From positions 1 to 13,516 of the forward strand of contig USJD01000089.1 in the NCBI GenBank assembly GCA_900554835.1: a stretch of DNA of 13,516 bases, read 5' to 3'. Below the pieces are notes generated by a model that was given only the letters and a program-made list of their open reading frames with translations, searched no databases and was not told the DNA's origin. The translations under genes were made by a program, and so were the position numbers. The DNA is from an uncultured Prevotella sp. Lineage in GTDB: Bacteria > Bacteroidota > Bacteroidia > Bacteroidales > Bacteroidaceae. Shown here in pieces: positions 9,306 to 13,516 of this stretch (position 1 is its first letter; each line of letters starts with the position of its first letter).

Positions 9306-10862
9306 CTAAACACGAATGGGGCTTAACATTAAGTCACCCATTTGATCCTTCTCGGTTCTTTTCCTGATAAAAGAAACCCCCGCTTTTTTATAAGCTTTCC
9401 ATTCCTTCTCCAGCTTATCAGCTCCCAGGACTTCGTAGGCAAAAAGCCAATTCCTATCAAACTCTGTAGCATCTTTTTCATATGTTTCTGCATGATTTTT
9501 AAGTTTTCTGATCTCGTCTGTATCGTGACTGGCATCAAAGTACATAAAAGCAAGAATTTTACAAATGCAAGAATTGGTAGAAATGATATCATCAGCACTA
9601 GCTTTATTAAGTTTGAACACATATTTCCAAGCAAAGTATAGCGCAAAGTAAATCATTTCATATTGACTTTGATGTAATCCATTTTCAAACAAAAAATCCG
9701 AAAACTTCTGAATCTGGTCCACTGATACCCGATATACACTAAACACATAATCTTCTAAATAATGAACAAGGTAAGGATAAATACAAGCCATGTGCATAAT
9801 AATTTTAACGCAATAATCCCTGGCTGGTTCTGTCATTTTCTTTTGGGCTAAGACTTTTAATGCATAATTCAATGGGGCCGCATTATTATTTGTTTTCTCC
9901 ATCAGATCAATAGCTTCTGATAAATAGCCTGCCACATCACGATAACCCATTTGTTCTTTGCCACAATAAATTTCTTGTGTAGCTCTCAGCTTTTGTACCC
10001 AGTTATGGTTCATGGCAAAAGGCAGTCTTTGAATCAAGGTTTTTTTATCGTTTAGAATCAAATCATAAACTTCCATTTCTCGTCTAAGGTCAGCAATAAA
10101 TCTCTCTGCCGCTTCAAACGATGATACATAGCAAGTAAAATCATCGATTGCTCTAATATATCGCCACCCCATCCCCCACAAACGCTTATCAACTTGCGTA
10201 AGTATAATTTCAGAAATCAAATTTGAGGCATGAGGACCAATCAGCAAACCATGCGTCTCACCATTTTTACAGCAGCAGCAAGCCTTATCGATTTGATTAA
10301 ACCACATTTTTTTATCTCGATTCTCTTTGCTGTTTTCTTTTCCAACAAGCGCCCAAGGTATAGAATGCGTATAAATACTAGGAAAACAAGTGGAAATATC
10401 TGCCTTCACTACATACCGATTTCCTAAAAGAAGATCTGTTTCCGGATTACCATCTGTTTTCCAATTTTTATATTGCATAGAGAATAGAGCTTTGGTATCT
10501 TTCGATTTTCTTAGGTGAATCCGACTGACCATATAGTTCTGTGCAGATACTGCGTCAAGCATACTTTGCTTTATATAATCCCAATTATCGGATAACACCC
10601 GGCACAAATTGTAATAAGCAGCTGGTGCCGGAATTCCCAGTCTTCTTGGGACGGTAGTATTTCTCTGACTATCAAAAACAATATAGTTATGCCATGTCCT
10701 TCGCTCCAAATTTTGCCCTTTCCTTCTTTCATAAAATTGATATAGTGGCACTGATGTAAAGCAAGGAGGAAGTTTATCTGCAAACATGCCATATCCCAGT
10801 AATCCCTCAAAAAGATCATGCGCCGATATTTGCTTCAAAAAATCTGCATAGCTCTTCACCAT
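9306..10862 (-). CDS. Abi/DRT-like reverse transcriptase with helical C-terminal region
   Basis: RNA-directed DNA polymerase of about 518 residues. Numbering from the start at 10862, the palm motifs are VVKADISTCFPSIY with Asp155, the GETHGLLIGPHASNLISEII block (201-220), YIRAIDDF with the Asp240-Asp241 catalytic pair, and LILNDKKTLI (268-277). The usual Tyr of the YxDD motif is Ala (AIDD). Residues ~300-518 are a long, apparently helical region, as in the Abi and unknown-group (DRT) reverse transcriptases of phage defence. There is no group II intron maturase or HNH domain, and the SQ signature of diversity-generating enzymes is replaced by SN. The exact DRT class is not assigned. GAGGAG at 10871-10876 is 8 nt from the ATG at 10862 but only 2 nt from the upstream ATG at 10868, which decides the start. 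Four consecutive Cys occur at 195-198. Confidence 0.88.
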   Translation of the reverse strand: MVKSYADFLKQISAHDLFEGLLGYGMFADKLPPCFTSVPLYQFYERRKGQNLERRTWHNYIVFDSQRNTTVPRRLGIPAPAAYYNLCRVLSDNWDYIKQSMLDAVSAQNYMVSRIHLRKSKDTKALFSMQYKNWKTDGNPETDLLLGNRYVVKADISTCFPSIYTHSIPWALVGKENSKENRDKKMWFNQIDKACCCCKNGETHGLLIGPHASNLISEIILTQVDKRLWGMGWRYIRAIDDFTCYVSSFEAAERFIADLRREMEVYDLILNDKKTLIQRLPFAMNHNWVQKLRATQEIYCGKEQMGYRDVAGYLSEAIDLMEKTNNNAAPLNYALKVLAQKKMTEPARDYCVKIIMHMACIYPYLVHYLEDYVFSVYRVSVDQIQKFSDFLFENGLHQSQYEMIYFALYFAWKYVFKLNKASADDIISTNSCICKILAFMYFDASHDTDEIRKLKNHAETYEKDATEFDRNWLFAYEVLGADKLEKEWKAYKKAGVSFIRKRTEKDQMGDLMLSPIRV

Positions 10863-10870
10863 ACGCATAG

Positions 10871-10876
10871 CTCCTC
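10871..10876 (-). promoter_or_regulatory. Ribosome binding site that decides the reverse transcriptase start
   Basis: GAGGAG on the minus strand. It leaves 8 nt to the ATG at 10862 and only 2 nt to the ATG at 10868, so translation most likely begins at 10862. Confidence 0.75.
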
Positions 10877-10929
10877 ACAATCCTAGCCAAAAAGCAATTC
10901 TGTTTAAAGGCTCAAAAATTCACGACCAT

Positions 10930-10946
10930 GTGGCTCACTTTTTCAT
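10930..10946 (+). repeat. IS-like end sequence, inverted copy of 12655-12670
   Basis: GTGGCTCACTTTTTCAT matches the reverse complement of 12655-12670 except for one extra T in the T run. With TG/CA at the tips, the sequence resembles IS21-type terminal or subterminal repeats. No transposase gene lies between the two copies; the interval holds an intact and a broken glycosyltransferase gene. The copy lies about 70 nt upstream of the reverse transcriptase start. It may be a scar of an IS that once sat here or one end of a composite rearrangement. Confidence 0.65.
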
Positions 10947-10985
10947 TGACATTCACAGCGGGTTCTCAGATCCTAAGAGCTAGAC

Positions 10986-11022
10986 TACACAAGTGAAATC
11001 AACTATTGATTTCATCAGTGTA
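10986..11022 (-). other. Interrupted hairpin upstream of the reverse transcriptase gene
   Basis: The arms TGAAATCA (10994-11001) and TGATTTCA (11007-11014) pair over 8 bp around a 5-nt loop. After a 3x3 internal loop, the outer arms TACAC (10986-10990) and GTGTA (11018-11022) add 5 bp. It is 124 nt upstream of the reverse transcriptase start, in non-coding DNA. There is no U-rich tail, so a terminator is unlikely. It could be part of a structured leader or of a non-coding RNA paired with the enzyme, or a remnant of IS end structure. Confidence 0.5.
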
Positions 11023-11060
11023 TGCCTATAGGAAACTCCTAAAACCCCAAGCGCAGAGAG

Positions 11061-11084
11061 TATATAAGATTTCTCTTAAATATA
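11061..11084 (-). other. AT-rich hairpin with GAAA tetraloop
   Basis: On the minus strand TAAGA-GAAA-TCTTA forms a 5-bp stem closed by a GNRA-type GAAA loop. Beyond an AA bulge, flanking TATA arms add 4 bp. It lies just downstream of the broken glycosyltransferase and upstream of the reverse transcriptase, in the same transcriptional direction. A stable RNA fold is plausible, but it is AT-rich and could arise by chance. Confidence 0.4.
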
Positions 11085-11093
11085 CATAAGCCC

Positions 11094-11411
11094 TCAAGGT
11101 CTAAAAACAATCCGTAAAAGAGATTGATTGATGACTGCTACGCTCTCTGCAAACGATGAACGGATACCGTTGTTACAATCAAAGACAATCCGCACCGCAT
11201 ACCCTCTTTGCATCAACCGATTGGCATACTCCAAAACCACCTTTACGCCGCCCATAATAACACGTGGAATATCAGGCAGCACAAACGTTATCTTATTTAC
11301 ATCACTATCACGATGTTCTTCCTCGAAGAAGGAATGCAGAGCGTGGCTTGTACACTCATTATCCAGTACCTCTCTACACTGCAGATTGCTCGCTGTACCA
11401 TTTACCCCCTC
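11094..11411 (-). pseudogene. Broken N-terminus of a GT4-type glycosyltransferase
   Basis: The open frame encodes an unmistakable GT-B N-terminus: NKITFVLPDIPRVIMGG followed by VKVVLEYANRLMQRGYAVRI and VFDCNN, the donor/acceptor-side start of many GT4 enzymes. It then runs into unrelated residues and a stop at 11094, so about three quarters of the enzyme is missing. No good start codon precedes NKITFV in frame; only a weak GTG at 11282 lies within it. A well-placed AAGGAG and ATG at 11449, inside the end of the preceding gene, opens a different frame (MKEKVYTVMPKTERG, stop at 11402), so the front part may also be frameshifted. The 105 codons are by chance in the same frame as the upstream GT4 gene after its TGA. 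Probably a deletion scar. Confidence 0.75.
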
Positions 11412-12587
11412 TCAGTTTTTGGCATTACTGTATATACTTTTTCTTTCATCAGTATGCTCCTTCCTACATTTCTTCTTTACGGACAGAATTTTTTCATAAG
11501 CTTTAATAGTCTGTTCCGCAGCTTTCATCCAGTTAAAATGTTCTATAACCTGTTCCTTTAGATGCTGATTTGTCTCTGTATGAAATGCGTCCATAATAGC
11601 ATTTCTGATAGAAGATAAATCTTCCGGATCACATACAAAAGCATCAAGCCCGAAATATTCCCAAGTGGGAGCTTGGAACGATGTCACAATATTCGTATCA
11701 TATAATGCGGCCTCCAGCGAAACCAATCCTGGAGACTCACGAAGACTTGCCAGCACATGCACCTTAGCCTTTTGATAAAATGCCCACAGATAATCATGGT
11801 CAATTTGCGATACAAAAAAGACATTTCCTCTCTCTCTTGCAAGTTGTTTACAGTACTGTCCATAGGGCTTTTCTATACCTCGTCCAATAAATACCAATGG
11901 GATTTCTCGATGATTTATCATAGACTTGATGATCTTAGCTTGCCCTTTGATCGCTTCGATTCGCCCTACACACAAAACATAATTCTCGGGCAGATGATCC
12001 AGCTCTTTTTGATACTTTTCTGGAAGCACAGGGCGTGCCGCTTCACTATCAATTGCATTCACAACGATACTGCTTTTCCCCCGCAGAGCAGGCATCTTAA
12101 AGTCTTGTGCCAAGATTTCCAACTCTGCCACTGAGTTTGGAAGGATCCATCTGACAGACTTTAGAATTTGACGTCCTTTCTTTTGTTTCCTCAATCTGAA
12201 TAGGAGCTTATCGAAATAATAGATTTTGTGACGATTATTAATCCAAAACAATGCAGACAACATCTTTAAGCACAACTGATATTTCCAACTTCGAAAGCTT
12301 CTGTAATCGTCATCCATGTCCATATACTGAAAATCCCACCAAATTGTCGAAAGCACAACTGGTTTTCCTTGTCGATTAGCATTGTCTACCTGTGATTTTG
12401 TAACGTCAAATGTTTGCAAATTGAAAACATGAACAATATCATATTTCGAAACGTCAGGCCTTTCAGACAGATCCAAATCTACTGAATAGCCCATTCTTTC
12501 AATAGCTTCCTTAGTTTTTAAAATTTGCGTACTGTCCCCACCAAATTCCGTCAATAGGTTTGGTCGGCTTTGAAAAAGAATTCTCAT
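11412..12587 (-). CDS. GT4-family glycosyltransferase
   Basis: Retaining-type glycosyltransferase of 391 residues with a GT-B fold, probably cytoplasmic or membrane-associated and adding a sugar to the polysaccharide repeat unit. The N-terminal domain begins MRILFQSRPNLLTEFGGDS. The C-terminal donor domain shows YVLCVGRIEAIKGQ (203-216), IPLVFIGRG (229-237), and RESPGLVSLEA, whose Glu284 and Glu292 form the EX7E motif typical of the family. GAGAGGT at 12592-12598 lies about 4 nt before the start. The last ~20 residues are a Lys/Arg-rich tail that overlaps a candidate ribosome site for the next, broken gene, so the original C-terminus may have been slightly altered. Donor sugar unknown. Confidence 0.88.
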   Translation of the reverse strand: MRILFQSRPNLLTEFGGDSTQILKTKEAIERMGYSVDLDLSERPDVSKYDIVHVFNLQTFDVTKSQVDNANRQGKPVVLSTIWWDFQYMDMDDDYRSFRSWKYQLCLKMLSALFWINNRHKIYYFDKLLFRLRKQKKGRQILKSVRWILPNSVAELEILAQDFKMPALRGKSSIVVNAIDSEAARPVLPEKYQKELDHLPENYVLCVGRIEAIKGQAKIIKSMINHREIPLVFIGRGIEKPYGQYCKQLARERGNVFFVSQIDHDYLWAFYQKAKVHVLASLRESPGLVSLEAALYDTNIVTSFQAPTWEYFGLDAFVCDPEDLSSIRNAIMDAFHTETNQHLKEQVIEHFNWMKAAEQTIKAYEKILSVKKKCRKEHTDERKSIYSNAKN

Positions 12588-12654
12588 TGGTACCTCTCAA
12601 AATTTACGATGTAAATGCCAATATAAAGCTAAGCTATTCTGAATCCTAATAGCC

Positions 12655-12670
12655 ATGAAAAGTGAGCCAC
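12655..12670 (-). repeat. IS-like end sequence, inverted copy of 10930-10946
   Basis: The plus strand reads ATGAAAAGTGAGCCAC; its reverse complement matches 10930-10946 with a single-base length difference in the T run. It is followed on the plus strand by about 75 nt of leader and a transposase-like start at 12747, which is the spacing expected for the left end of an IS21-family element. Confidence 0.65.
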
Positions 12671-12803
12671 CTTGGGTTGGCATCCCGCATAATTAGATTA
12701 GACGTAATTCACGGAAAGGAGATACATCAAAGCGAGAATCACTAGTATGAACTATGATTGTATCCTGCAGGAGTGTCGGCTTGAGAACAAAAGCCAGCGA
12801 GAA
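12656..12803 (+). mobile_element. Probable IS21-family left-end remnant with start of istA-like transposase
   Basis: The segment begins with the TG-starting end repeat. It then has a leader containing AAAGGAG (12715-12721) and an ATG at 12747 encoding MNYDCILQECRLENKSQREI. That pattern, a short helix followed by SQREI or SQRxIA, resembles the helix-turn-helix start of IstA transposases. The similarity stops after about 19 residues, where the sequence becomes the antisense of the adjacent broken gene ending at 12808. No rest of istA and no istB is present. Identification is by pattern only; a chance resemblance remains possible. Confidence 0.45.
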
Positions 12804-12807
12804 ATCT

Positions 12808-13516
12808 CTAAGAATCCTTTTTCAGTGATCCCGTTACACCTTTTGAACTATAAGCGATCAGACCAGACCAGCAACTTTCGCCTAAAATTCCACCATCATC
12901 GTCATAAATTTCCTTACCAGCTTTTAGAATCCACACCAGATGCAATTTCTTCTCTTTTTGAAATTTATCCAGCAAATTCTTTCTAACAACCAAGCACGAC
13001 TCCCTTGAAGTCGAAAACTTGAGATTATATGCTGCTAATTTTCCCTCTTCATCAAGAAAAATGCCATCTGCATCTCCTTGTCTCAGTTTAAACATTTTCA
13101 TAATCTCTGCGCAAGGGACTCTTCTTCTCACGATCTCATCCTTGCTACCATCATATTCATTCTCCCACAGGAGCTCGGAGTCTGCACATAGTATTCACCC
13201 AGTCTCACCGCCCCAGAATCTATTCCTATACTTATCCTATCTGATTCATTATAGACCTTGCAACTAGGCGCCCAAGAATACTCTCTATTGAAAACATCAG
13301 TCATTGGCCGGAAACATGTGAGGGACGGATCAATGCTTTTAAAATTGTTTTCCAAAGCTTTTTTTAGCACCGACTTCTGAGTAGAGGTTACGAAATATGC
13401 GTAAGCCCAAACCCAGATATACTTACCCGCCTTATCTATTGACCCGCTGCTCATAAAGGAGGTAAAAGCCACCCCGGTATTGAAGTGGTAAACTAAAATT
13501 GGACACAGAGGGGGTA
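12808..13516 (-). pseudogene. Frameshifted C-terminal remnant of a large protein
   Basis: Two minus-strand frames belong to one protein. The first (13472 to 13128) contains FRPMTDVFNREYSWAPSCK and GEYY. The second (13131 to 12808) contains VPCAEIMKMFKLRQGDADGI, LVVRKNLLDKF and LVWILKAGKEI. Reading the second frame further upstream gives LLWENEYDGSKDEIV, showing that the proteins are continuous across a shift between about 13150 and 13194, equivalent to one lost base. The combined text resembles the C-terminal end of very large proteins often annotated as ATP-binding proteins; this recollection is not verified. The first frame stays open to the window edge, so the 5' part lies outside or has been replaced. 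The gene's end abuts the IS-like remnant at about 12803. Confidence 0.65.

Larger units (their letters stand above)
10863..11093 (-). ncRNA. Candidate structured leader or non-coding RNA region upstream of the reverse transcriptase
   Basis: About 230 nt with no plausible coding frame between the broken glycosyltransferase and the reverse transcriptase start. It contains two hairpins (10986-11022 and 11061-11084), a CCTATAGG palindrome (11025-11032) and the IS-like end (10930-10946). DRT2 and DRT9 reverse transcriptases use a non-coding RNA encoded just upstream on the same strand, which is why this region is flagged. A TATATT at about 11078-11083 could be a -10 box, but no convincing -35 box is seen. 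The call rests on position and hairpins only. Confidence 0.3.

Noticed and set aside
9306..10862. Diversity-generating retroelement or retron
   Set aside because: The RT block reads IGPHASN rather than the SQ signature of diversity-generating RTs. No template/variable repeat pair is seen, and no retron-type msr/msd or NAxxH/VTG motifs are visible.
9306..10862. Group II intron maturase
   Set aside because: No maturase X domain or HNH endonuclease region. The C-terminal half is a long helical region and no intron domain V hairpin is evident nearby.
10863..11093. CRISPR array
   Set aside because: The region has inverted repeats forming hairpins but no regularly spaced direct repeats.
11128..11561. 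Overlapping plus-strand open frames
   Set aside because: They oppose the GT4 gene and its broken neighbour, have atypical composition and lack ribosome sites.
11094..12587. One fused glycosyltransferase interrupted by an in-frame stop at 11412
   Set aside because: The upstream gene already has a complete GT-B fold with both halves, and the downstream part is another N-terminal domain, so a shared frame is coincidence.
12747..12986. Complete plus-strand gene of 79 residues
   Set aside because: Only the first ~19 residues look transposase-like; the rest is the antisense of the broken gene on the other strand.

Overview
The window is AT-rich and, by its style of gene organisation, most likely from the Bacillota (Firmicutes). 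Coding is tight and all on one strand, and Shine-Dalgarno sites are strong (AAGGAG, GAGGAG, AAAGGA) 6-9 nt before most starts. Species cannot be fixed from the sequence. Every intact gene is on the minus strand, so transcription runs from high to low coordinates.

Layout in transcription order. (1) 12600-13516 is a scar zone. It holds the frameshifted C-terminal remnant of a large protein (12808-13516) and a short piece that looks like the left end of an IS21-type insertion sequence with the first codons of its transposase (12656-about 12803). (2) 11412-12587 is an intact GT4 glycosyltransferase, followed by the broken N-terminus of a second GT4-type glycosyltransferase (11094-11411). (3) 10863-11093 is non-coding. 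It contains two good hairpins and a 16-17 bp sequence that is the inverted copy of the IS-like end at 12655-12670. (4) 94-10862 is a compact run of seven genes with gaps of 51 nt or less, and two overlaps: reverse transcriptase, unknown 253-residue protein, GT2 glycosyltransferase, SIR2-domain giant protein, Wzy-type polymerase, Wzx-type flippase and Glf (UDP-galactopyranose mutase). (5) The first 51 bases are a perfect GTCT tetranucleotide tandem repeat cut by the window edge.

Two programmes share this run. One is a Wzx/Wzy-dependent surface polysaccharide pathway whose product probably contains galactofuranose: Glf makes UDP-galactofuranose, the glycosyltransferases build the repeat unit, Wzx flips it and Wzy polymerises it. 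The other looks like phage defence: an Abi/DRT-like reverse transcriptase with a long helical C-terminal region, its unknown downstream partner, and a 1058-residue protein with an intact SIR2 NADase-type active site and a long helical-looking C-terminal part. They are interleaved rather than adjacent: the unknown partner gene overlaps the GT2 gene by 8 nt, and the SIR2 gene lies between GT2 and wzy. This mixed organisation, with a structured leader upstream of the reverse transcriptase, is the most interesting feature. Whether it is one system or defence genes lodged in a polysaccharide hotspot cannot be settled from sequence alone.
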